A stretch of DNA of 64,000 bases from Rhabdophis nuchalis (taxonomy: Eukaryota > Chordata > Lepidosauria > Squamata > Natricidae): the NCBI GenBank assembly GCA_039707465.1, contig CM077644.1, forward strand, positions 96,639,375 to 96,703,374, read 5' to 3'. Shown here piece after piece: positions 47,081-58,500 of the stretch. The notes below the pieces were generated by a model that was not told where the DNA came from, searched no databases, and saw nothing but the letters and a program-made list of their open reading frames with translations. Positions within the stretch are counted from its first letter, which is position 1, and every line of letters starts with the position of its first letter. Both the position numbers and the translations under genes were made by a program.

Positions 47081-47261
47081 CAGTGGCCTCCACCCTTTTG
47101 CGCACCAGGGACCTGTTCCATGAAATGAGGTTTTTCTGTGGATCAGGGTGTGTGTGGTTTTATCTGCTACCTGCATCCTACAGATGGGGCTTTGCTTGTT
47201 TGCCCGGCCATTTCTGGCATTCTGCAGCCGGGACTGGTCCACTAGGGGTTGTGGACCCCTG
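47081..47261. mobile_element. short non-autonomous hAT, exact 8 bp target duplication
   Basis: The left end CAGTGGCCTCCACCC and right end GGTTGTGGACCCCTG are inverted. The octamers GTTTAAGG at 47073-47080 and 47262-47269 are identical. It carries the CACCAGGGACC...GGACTGGTCC phrases of the 8879 family. Confidence 0.95.
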
Positions 47262-47601
47262 GTTTAAGGCACTTGTACTTTTATACTTCTATGGATATTT
47301 TTGGACAGTCCCAGAAAGTACTAGAAAGTTCTAAAAGATTCCAGAAAGTTCTGGCCAATTCTAGAAACTTCTGGAGAGTTCTCAGAGTTCAAGAATATTC
47401 TGGAAGCCTGCTCCGCATTGAATGTTAATAAAGAATGTCCTTGAAAACAGATAAATTTCAAAATATCATCATCCTGACCACAGAATCAAAAGTTTTTGTG
47501 GAACAATAGTTATTTTTTATTTATTTTAGGATAAGGGATTAGGAAAACACTTTATACCCAGGAACAAAAACTAAATTGAAATTTGTTATGTATTGTTATA
47601 A

Positions 47602-48208
47602 ATCAGTGCCAAAAGTGGGGGGAGCACAGGGGGGCTGTGCCCACACCCATAATTCTATGCGTGCTCCCCACGCATGTGCATGCGACCCCCCCATGCATGT
47701 GCAACCCATCCACCCCTCCACTTTTTGCACACGATAGACTCATTTTTCGCCCTCCCCAGACCCCATAGGCTTCAGGCAGCTTCCTTGAAGTTCTAGAGGG
47801 CAAAAAATGACCCAATGCGCAAACCGGAAGTCCGTTCCTGAACTTCCAGGTTGCCCATAAGGCTGTTTTTCTTACACTGGAGGCTTCCGGAGGGTTCTCT
47901 GAAGCCTTAGGAGGGTGAAAAATGGCCCAATGCGCAACCCGGAAGTCCATTCCTGAACTTGTTTGCGCAGAAAGCAAAAAACAGCCAAAAATGAAAGCCA
48001 AAGTCAGCTGGCTAGCGCATGCATGCAATGCCTTGGTGTGCCCTGACAAATGGCTACGTCTGCCACCTGATGCACACATACCATAGGCCAGGAGTCTGCA
48101 AAGTTGGCTCTTTTAAGACTGGTGGACTTCACCTCCCAGAATTCTGGGAGTTGAACTCCACCAATCTTAAAAGAGCCAACTTTGCAGACCCCTTCCATAG
48201 GTCATCTT
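47602..48208. mobile_element. hAT of the GTGATGGC...CTATGGCAC type, split by a palindromic MITE
   Basis: The interior matches the element at the right window edge (GTGCCAAAAG, GGGGGGAGC, CACACCCATAAT) and ends in reverse orientation with the CCATAGGT..CATC terminus known from 41464. The palindromic element 48089-48194 lies inside it close to this end. The left terminus is degraded. Confidence 0.65.
48089..48194. mobile_element. palindromic hAT-type MITE, 106 bp, nested
   Basis: A hairpin with arms CAGGAGTCTGCAAAGTTGGC and its reverse, the shared core TGGTGGACTTCACCTCCCAG, and a centre at AGAATTCT. The flanking octamers CCATAGGC (48081-48088) and CCATAGGT (48195-48202) match at 7 of 8 positions. 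Confidence 0.9.
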
Positions 48209-48357
48209 AGGTTTCTCTATTTAAAAAACATGGCTGCCTATGAGTCGATCATGCCTTGACAAATTGTAGTGCCACAAAAATGTGAATTTGTATTCTGTTT
48301 TATAAGTCCACGGGCAGTAACTGCACAGGTTTAGCTTAATTATCGAACATATTTATA

Positions 48358-48665
48358 CAAGCAGTCCTCAACTTACAACAATTGAGCCCAAAATTTCTAT
48401 TGCTTTTGTCCCATTTTACAACCTTTCTTGCCACAGTTGTTAAGTGGCTGTTAAGTTAGCAGCACACTACTTAAGCCAATCTGGCTTCCAACCATTGCTG
48501 TCTGAAGGTCGCAAAAGGAGTTCAGATGATCCCAGAACACAGCAACGGTCATAAATATCAGTCTGTTGCTAAGCCTCTGAATTTGATCACATGACCACGG
48601 GAAATGCTGCAACAGTTGTTAAGTGTGAAAAACGGTCGTAAGTCACTCATTCTCAGTGCCATTGA
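48358..48665. mobile_element. CAGGTAGTCC-family MITE, decayed
   Basis: It opens GCAGTCCTCAACTTACAAC and continues through GAAGGTCGCAAAAGG and GTTAAGTGTGAAAAACGG. The right terminus is lost. Confidence 0.65.
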
Positions 48666-48737
48666 TCCTTTTGAATGGCCGCGAAGCGAGTGAATGTCAG
48701 AAGATCTCTACATAAGCAACCAGGAAAACCTATACTA

Positions 48738-48858
48738 CAGTATTTCTCAACCTTGGTGACTTTAAGTCCTGTGGACTTCCAACTCCCAGAATCCCCCAGC
48801 CGGGATCCTGGGAGTTGAAGTCCACAGGACTTAAAGTCACCAAGGTTGAGAAACACTG
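48738..48858. mobile_element. palindromic hAT-type MITE, 121 bp
   Basis: The termini CAGTATTTCTCAACC and GGTTGAGAAACACTG are inverted. The arms carry the core TGTGGACTTCCAACTCCCAG and its reverse. The target duplication CTATACTA (48730-48737, 48859-48866) is exact. It lies only about 650 bp before the MFSD14A coding start, next to the promoter region. Confidence 0.95.
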
Positions 48859-49226
48859 CTATACTAGATCGCCATGTCCTCTTGTCTAAAAGAAACCCAT
48901 CACAGTATACGGGTTTTGCGCGCACTCCGTTCGTTCCTCCTTTAAGAACCACACAGAGGTAAGAAAATACCCACGCCTCTCACGCGCTCTCCCGCCTTCC
49001 TGCCGAGGCCTACTACTCAAGAGTCAGCCGCTGGATAGATTCCAACGTCTGCCTTCCTCAGGCGCCCCTCCCAAATGCCCTGGCGGAGGCAACACCGTCG
49101 ACGAAAGCGATTGGTTCTCGCTGAGAGCCACACTTGGGCGTGGCCTCCCGTGTCAGGTGCAGCGCCCCTGAACCAATCGGGTGATCGCGTGATACTAACC
49201 CCGGCTGCCGCTGTCGCTGTCGCTGC

Positions 49227-49230
<4 letters not shown>

Positions 49231-49257
<27 letters not shown>
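49231..49257. repeat. (CCG)n trinucleotide repeat
   Basis: Nine GCC/CCG units in a row follow CTG/CTGTCG units, in the promoter or 5' UTR of MFSD14A. Confidence 0.9.
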
Positions 49258-49334
49258 AGAGCAAGCTGGGTTGTTGTTCTTTCCTCCCCCCCCTCCCTTC
49301 CTTCCTCCCTCACTCCCTCCCTCTTCTCCCCAAG

Positions 49335-49358
49335 ATGGCGGCACCGGCGGGCGACTGA
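49335..49358 (+). other. short upstream ORF, 7 codons
   Basis: ATG in the YY1-type motif opens a frame MAAPAGD then TGA at 49356-49358. Present in the mRNA only if transcription starts before 49335. Confidence 0.45.
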
Positions 49359-49499
49359 GGGGAGCTGTTGGTCGAGAGCTGGGAAAGACAACCCTGGCTG
49401 CCGCCGGGAAGGGAAAAAGACGACGTTCCCGCCTGCCTCGTGGTTTCTCTCCTCCCTCTCTTGCCGCTTCGCCCTCTTCCCCTTCGGCCGTCTAGGAGG

Positions 49500-49511
49500 A
49501 TGGTAAAATGA
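49500..49511 (+). other. minimal upstream ORF overlapping the MFSD14A start
   Basis: ATG at 49500-49502 reads three codons (MVK) to TGA at 49509-49511, which overlaps the main ATG at 49508 as ATGA. This places termination right at the start codon and could allow reinitiation or reduce translation. Confidence 0.55.
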
Positions 49512-49594
49512 CCCAAGTGGGGAAGAAAAAGAAAAGGGCCGCCAACCGCAGCATCTTGCTGGCTAAAAAGATCATCATTAAAGACGGCGGCACG
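49508..49594 (+). CDS. MFSD14A: MFSD14A coding exon 1
   Basis: 87 nt, residues 1-29, ending IIIKDGGT. The donor GTGAGG starts at 49595 within the CpG island. The frame open beyond the donor is intronic. Confidence 0.93.
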
Positions 49595-52500
49595 GTGAGG
49601 AATCGGCTCGTGTGGCGAGGGGGGCGGCGGCGAAGTTGGCGAGCTCGAAACCTGTGGGGAGAAAGAGGCTGCTGGCGGGGCAAGCGGATGGGGCCGCCGG
49701 GCTTGCTTTGTGAGGCCTGCGTTACGAGGTGGGTGGGTGGCAGCGGGCCTGTCAGCGTGGACCAGCCCGGTGCCGCCTCTGTTTCCTCCGCCGTAGACCA
49801 CTCGTATCGTGTATCCTGATGGTAACGGGTTCAGGCCAGAGGGAGGGTGGAAGAGAGAGAGTTCCCCTCAGCCCAGTATACTCGGTGAGATTGAGACCGC
49901 TTTAAACTCGGGCTTGAGGAACATGTGTCATTTTAAAAAGGCGAATCACCCAACTTTTTTTTTTTAACTTTGTTTTCTAACCCCGTTTTATCGATATTCT
50001 GATTTAGCTTTATTTGGCTTCATTGGGGGCAGATTCAGAGATTTCGAAACTACGAACATGAGAATAAGGCATGCTTTCTCTCTGCCTTCTCTTGTCTCTG
50101 AGCTTTTACTCTGTAAAATTGCTTAAGTATATGTGAATGTGTGTGTGTGTGTATTGTTTGTTTTATGAGCTGAGGAAAGCAGTATGCTTCCTCCCTTAAT
50201 TGGGGCCCTAACAGGGTGTTGAGGAAGAATTATAGATATAGATATATATATTGTGTATATATATATCCATACACACACACACACATAAACACACACACAC
50301 ACACACTCCTAACTTTTGAGCAGTATGTTAATCTATGGAATCCTTCAGTTCTTGAGAATCGTTGGTTTTCAGTGATCTGATATTTTTATAAATGGTCAGT
50401 CACTTGGTCTCCTGCTTTTAAAAATGGATTGCTCCATCAAAATGTTTAACCCCTAACTGTTTTTCTTAAGCGTTTTTTATTAATTTTGTTGAAGTAAACT
50501 GTTCAGATGGGATCATTTGTTACAAAATAATGTGAAATACAGGTAGGTAGTTCTCAACTTATGACTGCAAAAAAAATTATGTTGTTGAGTGAGAATTTGT
50601 TATGTGAGTTTTGTCCCATTTTATGACATTTCTTGCCACAGTTGGTAAGTTAGTAACCTGGTTATTAAGTGAATCTGGCTTCCCCTATTGATTTGCTTGT
50701 CAGAAGGTCGCAAAAGGGGATCCCATTACTCTGCGATGCTATAATGGTCATAAGTATGAACCAGTTGCCAAGCATCTGAATTTTGATCACCTGATTATGG
50801 AAATGTTACAATGGATGTAACTGTGATAAATGTCATAAGTTAGTTTTCTCAGTGCCGTTGTAACTTGGAACAATCACTACTGTTCAAAGTGTTGAACAGG
50901 ACAACTGTTGTAAGTCGAGGACTACCTGTATGCAAGTTTCAGTTATGTGTACTTTATCTGAGGGTATCTTATGGAAATGGTTTTTGTAGGGTGTGTCTCG
51001 CCAATGTAGTTCTAGGAACTTCATATTTTTGTGTTTCAAACCAGACCATGTAGTTTTCCCTTTTGAAATAGGAAGGTGTGTTTTTTTTCTTGGCGAGTAC
51101 TTTTCAGTCTTGGTAGTAGCACAGATAGCCAAACTGTGGCCTATCTTACAGATCATCCTAAAGCAGTGGTTCTCAGTTATTTTCTGTCAGGCCCCCCCTA
51201 GGAAGAAGAAAACATTTCGCGCCCCCCCAGCCCCGGAAAGCGCTCCCCCAGCCCCGGAAAGCGCCCCCCCCAGCCCCGGGGCTGCCTCCTCCCTTCTTTC
51301 CCTCGCCTCCTTCCGAGCCAAGGATATTTATTCTCCTTGGTGCCGCCGTTGCCTTCTCTGCATGGCCCGAGCGCCTGTTCCTTACTGCGATGGTCTCAGC
51401 AGCTCCCAGCGCTCCCAACGCAGCCAGTCGAAAGCCGGGAGGGAGGCCGCTTTTCCACGCCGTGGAAGGGGGTCGCCTCCCTCCCGGCTTTCGACTGGCT
51501 GCGTCCAGGCGGGCAGCGGGCAAGAGCCGTGAGCGGGCAAGTCGGGCGGCGCGCTGGGAGCTGCTGAGCCGGGCGGCGCGCTGGGAGCTGCTAAGCCGGG
51601 CGGCGCGCTGGGAGCTGCTAAGGAACAGGCGCTCGGGCCATGCGGAGAATGCAACGGTGGTATCGGTCTTTCCGGGTGTGCGGCTCCGCGCCCCCCCTTA
51701 CAGAGCCTCGCGCCCCCCTAGGGGGGCGCGCCCCACTATTTGAGAAACGCTGTCCTAAAGACACCTTTAGTAGAGTACGTATAGGAAAGTTGCTATAGTG
51801 GCAAGCTAATATAGAGAGCCACATAGATGCCTTAAGGGACATTGAAGTGATTGCTCTGGGCAACTATCAGAAGAGAGCAGTAAGGGAAGTTTAGCTTAGT
51901 TGCCATAGAACACTGTTGAACGATAGAAGTAGTTCTCCTTATGTAGTGATCTGAAACCAGTTGTACCTGATTGTTATGTGATTAAATATTTGAATAAAGT
52001 TGATGTCTATGACATAAGATCTATTAGGTTTAATTTGAAACACGGTTGTATAAAAAGTGCTTTCCCTTTTTAACATATGCTATGATGGTACCAGTCCATG
52101 GTTAACATGCCAGACATGAACAATATATATATATATATATCAGCTTTATGCTTAGGGTATTGTAAACAGGCATCAGAGAATTGCAGCCAATTAAAGTGCC
52201 CTAATGTGTGTGTCCCTGAGTCTTTAGGGACGGATCACCTATTTACACTTTGCTATCTGGACTCTGAGCAGCTATTATGTTTGCAGTCTGATCCTCAGCT
52301 GATTCTGCTATTGCCTTTTGCAGGTGTATTTCCATTTCAGCAAAAAAAAATATAAATAAATAAAAATTATGCCCTTGAAAACCCTGTGTGCAAATTAGTA
52401 ACACGTCAAAGTTCTGAAATTTTAAGTTTAATAGTCAAAGACATGTGATACCAAGTTATGCATGCAGTATGATCCTTGTTATTTAAGGATGTGAATGTTT

Positions 52501-55500
52501 CTCTATGCAGTAACAAATTATGTAACATTAATAAGGCCTCTACTATATTATTATTTTTTAAAAGGGAAATGATAGTTACACAAAACATAGGCTTGATGAG
52601 AAAATGTGACAAATCTCTATAATGCCATGACTTTGAATGAGCGGTAAAGTTTGCTGTGTTGTAATGATAACTTTAATATTGTTAATTGGGGAAAGCTTTG
52701 TTGATAATAGTTTAAAATATTTAGGACTCTTGTCTATGGAAGGTTCTCAGTCTTCCAGGTTATGGTAGTCCCAAAAGTGGTTTTACAAGAGACAACTGGA
52801 GTTGCCTCTTGAAAAAACACCTTTGGGACACGTAGGACCCTTGTGATCCCATTAACTTGTAAACTCTTGAATATATTTCTGTTAAAAGAATCGTATCCAA
52901 AGTATATTGCTTTGCATTAAAGAAACAACCATTTGAAACAAGATGTTTGGTTACTTCTGTTAAGTTGGGTTGCATGCTACCATGTAGGGATATGTGAAAT
53001 GTTGCATAAAAGTTTGGGGCATGGAATAATTCGTATTAGGCGATGTGTCTCTTGAGAGAAACTTGCGGAAGGAAGGCTCTGAGAAGATTGGCATGTGGAC
53101 GGGCCTACAGACAGTGTAGGGTTACCTTGTAACACCCCTCTGAATTTTATTTTGGTCATTACCTAAAACAACTAGGAGGCTCTATGTGTTTATTTAAGAC
53201 AAATCGCAACCTTCCCAGAACTGTTTGACTAGATTCCTGAGCAACAGTGTTTTTTTTTCATACATGAACAATACATTTTCCATTTTCTGAGCACTCCTAC
53301 ACTAGTAATACTTTGAAGGCTTATTTCTGCTATGTTTTAGAGTATGCTTCTATCTTTTAAGGTACCTCTTTTTTAGTTCATGTGAAACAGTACGTAATGA
53401 TACCTTTAACACACAGGTTCTTCAGAGCTGTATGCTGTTCTTTAAAGAATAAGTAGTACAAGGTGCTCTTTTCATTTCTTATGAATATAGTGTAAGAGCT
53501 ACAGACAAGCATTTTATACTCAGGATTCACACTGTACTGAAGTATGTTCTCTTGCCACCTATTATTATTTTGATAAATAGTTATAAATTGCAGTTAGTAT
53601 AAACTTATGAACGGAGTTGTCTTGATAGATTCAAGTACATGAATTCAGAACAATAAAACTGGCACTTTCAAGGATCCCCATTTTCAAAGGTATTTCACAT
53701 CTTGTTATTGTATAAAATAGTGTAGAGAACAAATATACTGTAGATTTAAGAATCAATTTTAAAGTTTTATTTTGTATTTTCATACTTCTCATTTCTTATT
53801 TTTTGCATTGTTGAAGGTGAATTAATTTTTTTAAAGAAACTGTTATTCCATTTTCAGTGTTATTGATTCATATTATAGCTTCTGAAAATACGTATTTTAG
53901 ATTTTAGAGATACCACATTCAACTTTTGGGATCCAAAGTCTTATTTGTAGGGGGTTAAGCCTAAAATCAAATGTAAAACATCAAAACTACTAGAATTCCT
54001 TGATTTTTTCCCCCTACAATTACATTATTGAATTTTTGAAACTTTAACGGTCACATATCCTGATTCTTAATGACTTGTAGAAGCTACTTTAAATATATAT
54101 TTGTACTTTTATTCTATTACTGCCCGTGTCAATTGTGGCCTAGTACTGTTGTGCAGCTGGATAAATGGAGAATTAATATATTGTTGGTGATAAAGCTACC
54201 TCTCCCATCCTTGAAAAAAATAGAACATTGCAGTATTTCCTCTTACATTTCTTAATCTCTTATGCTTCTTAAGTGTATGGTACTGTACAAGACAAGGCTA
54301 TTATAGTTGCTCATGCAATGATTCAGTGATACATTTGGTCCTTGACTTAACCATTCATTCAGCAACCATTCAAAGTTATTCCCATGCTGAACAAAGGGAC
54401 TTAACATTGCTCTCTTAAGTTATGGTTGTGTAGCACCCCATAGTCACATGATCAAAATTACAGAGTTTGACAGCTTGCCTTTATGATTGCAGGAGTGCTT
54501 CAGATTTCCTGCCTGCCATTCTCCCTTCATCTATGCTCTTTGGGCCCCTGGGTTCTACTGCCAAAGCCATTCTAGCTTATTCTTAATTTCTTGTCCCCAC
54601 TGCTGACCAAACATATCTGGCCAGGCCATAGGCAAAGCAACTACTGGCTGCACAGCACTTTCTTACCAAGGTCACCCATGGTGATTTCCTTGTGAGATCT
54701 GGGCTGGGAAAGATGGTCTCATGTGGCCCGGCAGCTATTTTGCTCCAACATAAGGGGTATGCTATACAGACCCAACCAAGGAATTTCAGGTGGTGGGGGG
54801 TCTAGGAGAAGAACCTTTTCTGCTATGGCCCCACTCTTTGAAACATCTTGCTGTTGGAGGTGAGACCCTCTCCCATTTTCTTGGGAGAGCCCCAAAACCT
54901 GGCTCTGCTTATTGGTTAGTGTCCTGATGGGGGTACTTTATGCTAGAGGTAGTTGGTAGAATAAGAGAGAAGATCCCATCTTCATTCGGCTAGTGTACAG
55001 GTAATTCTCAATTTACAACCACAATCGAGCCCAGAATTCATTGCTAAGTGAGAAATTCGTTAAGTGATTTTTCCCCATTTTACAACTTTTCTTGCCACAT
55101 TTGTTAAGTGAATCACTGCAGTTGTTAAATTAGTAACTTGGTTGTAAAACAAATCTGGCTTTCCTGTTGACTTTGCTTGTCAGAAGGTCACAAAAGGTAA
55201 TCACAAGACCCTGGGACACAGCAGCCATCATAAATATGAACCAGTTGTCAAGCATTTGTATGTAAATCATGTGACCATGGGGATGCTGCAAAGATGGTAA
55301 GTGTGAAAAATGGTCATGTCACCACAGTCACGAAATGTTATAAGTCAAGGACTACCTGTATTTGCTTTCTCTAATTCTTGTTAATTTTATTATTTTTATA
55401 TATGTGCTTTTATTGTATTGTAAGACATGGACACATTGATTAAATAGTACAGAGCCTCAGCCACTTACATTTTCTTTTCAATATGGAATCCATGGACATT

Positions 55501-58500
55501 TTGGGAAATAAGGCTGAGGCTGGCATTTTGTGTTGCAGTATGCCATCTTTATTTTGATTTCAGTTCTTTGAAACCAGGAAACATCGGTTTCAGTTCTTTA
55601 ACTAAAGGCTATATGTTAGCATACTGAAAGAATCCTGCTAAAGAAAGAGGAAATGGCCATTTATTATTTATAGTGTTGAACATATTGCATGAATCCCTAA
55701 GTTCTTCATTCACAGTGTTATTTAAGGAACTATGCTATTTGGTGTGACAGGATGCAATGTGGCTTTAGGTTTTATTCTAGTGTTCCAGAAGTCAGAGTAT
55801 TGGAAGAAAATCAATAGACAAAATTATTTCTGTTTTAGTGCTTGCATAATGTCCTTGTATAAAATCCCTTGCAACTGCCTTGGATTAGCTACTAATTTTC
55901 TTTCCGCTCCCCCTCCCCACTCTTTTTTCAGCATATAAGCATTGTAAGAGAAGGAAGTAAGTACTGAGGGAAACAGCAACTGTAGTGATTCACTGTATTT
56001 GCTTAGCAAAAGAAGGGTATTGGTACACAAGGCTACAGTACTAACCATACACTAATGCTGTGTACAGGAGTTGCTTTATAGTGTGTGTGTGTGTGTGTAT
56101 GCTTGTGTCACAACACCCTATTAAGCCCCAATTAAGGGAGGAAGCATACTGCTTTCCTTTTCTGTTTTTTGGCTCATCAGCAGAGACCATCTAGACAGAA
56201 AGCTATTAGTTTCATTGTGTCTTTCTTTACATGTGTATTAGGTTTTTGAGCTAATAAATAAATCTATCCTAGTCTCCCTTATTTATTTATTTATCAGCTC
56301 AAAAACCATACATACATACATACATACATACATACATACATACATACATACATACATACATACATACATGAGAAAAGAGGAAGTGGGATGTAACAGTCAT
56401 CGTTGCATATATTTATTACCGTATTTTTTGGATCATACGACATATTGGAGTTTAAAATGCACCAAGAATTTGAAGAGTTACATTTAAAAAAAATATTTTT
56501 GCCCTCCCTGGCCCCCAGGAGCACCCTACAGGCCTGCAGGCCTCCCAAACCAACTTTTGTGAAAAGGGGGCATGCAGACAGTTTGAGAGGCCTGTAAAGT
56601 GCTCCTGGGGGCCGGGGGGGGGGGGTACAAATGTGATGTGTGGGCCATGCAGAGGGTGTTGGAGGCCTGTAGAGTGCTCCTGGGGGTTGAGCAGGGCAAA
56701 AAACGGCCCATTTTTGCAAAAAAAGGGGGCATATAGAGGGTGTCGGAGGCCTGTAGAGTGCTCCTGGGGAGGGCAAAAAACTGCCCGTTTTTTGTGAAAA
56801 CGGGTCCATTTTTTTGCCCCCCCCCCCCCCCAAAAAAAACTGTGCAGAGATTTTGGAAGGCCTGCAGAGTACTCCTGGGGGCTTGGGAGGGCAAAAATAG
56901 CCCCGTTTTTTCACTCATTTTTGCCCTCCCGAGCCCCAGGAGGACTTTGCAGGTTTCCCAAACCCTCTGCGCGTCCATTTTTGCTAAAATGTGGATGCAT
57001 AGGGCAGGGTTTCGGGAGGCTAAAAATGCTGTATTCAGTGTATAAGACGCACCCAAATTTTCACCCTCTCTTTTGTAGGGGGAAAGGGGTGTGTCTTATA
57101 CTCCAAAAATACGGTAATTTATCAAATCACACATAAAATACTTCGATTAGATATGTATACTCAAAAATTATGGGGAGTTTTGTATAGCCACACATCTCTG
57201 GGCAACACATAATAATCAGATAAGAACCACAGATACATATAAAAAATAAAGTCTACATTAAGAAATAAATAATACAATAAATAGGTGAAGAAAGACTAGA
57301 AATAGCCATCTCAACAATGGACCAATCTAAACATATTTCTATCTCTCTGGGAATCCCAGGCTTAATAATATAACCAGGCCTTGAGGGCCTTTTGGAATGT
57401 CAAAAGGGATGGAGCTAATTTAATTCTGGTGAGAAAAATATTCCACCAGGTGGGTACCACTGGAAAGGAGGCATGTCTCCTGAGAGCCACCAAATGTAGA
57501 TCCCTAGTTGATGGTTTCCTGCTACGTGCTTTCTTTGCCAGATCTAATATGTGTACAGTACATAGGTTTCAACAACTTCTCAGTGGCCATAGTAACAAGC
57601 CCATAAATACGTTCTTTCTAAGGCCTCCTTCCCATGAGGCAGGTTGTTGTCTCTAATCTCATGCTGCAGCTTTAAAATAAAGCAGGATCTCAGGAATAAA
57701 TGCAAGTCTCTTACTATCCCTTTCTGCCTGGCAAAAGGCAGCAAAGAAATCTGAGCTATTGGACCATCTATTGGATGGTTGAACCTCCAATTGCTTGTTG
57801 TGAACCAAAACAAGGGATTGGGCAAAACTATTCCCTTTCCTCAGCTGTTCCAATGTTGTAGGGAAGGCAAAGACTCCATTCATTTAAAAAAACTAGGTCT
57901 CCCACCACCACCCTATTGTTAAACACTGTTGGTATTTATTGTCAGACAAAAAAATCTTTCAGCAATTACAGATAAAAATAGCGCTAGGATTCCTTCAACA
58001 AAACTTTTCAATAGGGGAAGTTGGATCTTTGTATTTCCTACTATGGGGGAAAAAAGAGTTTGTGGAACAGTGAAGAAGCTGTTTTTTTACTGCTTTTTGG
58101 AACCCTGATGCACAATACAGTTCAGACTGATGATGAAGATGATGATATCCATTCAATTGTTTCCGACTTGGTGATTCTATGGGCAGGTCTCTCCGTATCT
58201 TCCGACCCTGCACAAGAGTTGTTCTATGTTTAGGCTGATGTCAGCTTTGATGGCATCCAGCCACCGCATTCTTTGGTGGCTTGGTTTCCTTTTATCACTA
58301 ACTCTTCCAAACATAATTGCTTTCTCCATTGAATTCCCCCACCTGACATGGCCAAAATAAATGAGACATACTTTTGTGATTTTGCCTTCCAGTGACACGT
58401 TTGGTGTTATGTGCTCCAGTACTTGCTTGTGAGTACTTTTAGAGTTGCTTGTTAGTACATTTCAAACTATAGCCTTAATTATTTAATCTGATTTCCCATA

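Larger units (their letters stand above)
48960..49507 (+). promoter_or_regulatory. MFSD14A: MFSD14A promoter / CpG island and 5' UTR
   Basis: Strongly G+C- and CpG-rich. An inverted CCAAT box (ATTGG) lies at 49110-49114 and a direct one at 49173-49177, about 60 bp apart. A YY1-type CAAGATGGCGGC is at 49331-49342; such sites commonly sit just downstream of the start of transcription. No TATA box. The start of transcription is therefore likely within 49180-49330. The island continues into intron 1 to about 49850. Confidence 0.75.

Noticed and set aside
49595..49819. Extension of MFSD14A exon 1 as a longer open frame
   Set aside because: A good donor at 49595 and the exact match of the spliced product to the known protein show that this is intron.
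56308..56369. Regular short repeats as a CRISPR-like array
   Set aside because: A plain tetranucleotide microsatellite without spacers, in a vertebrate genome.
57381..57656. 91-codon plus-strand frame in MFSD14A intron 1
   Set aside because: No splice sites in the right phase and no recognisable domain; the region looks like a decayed LINE in reverse.
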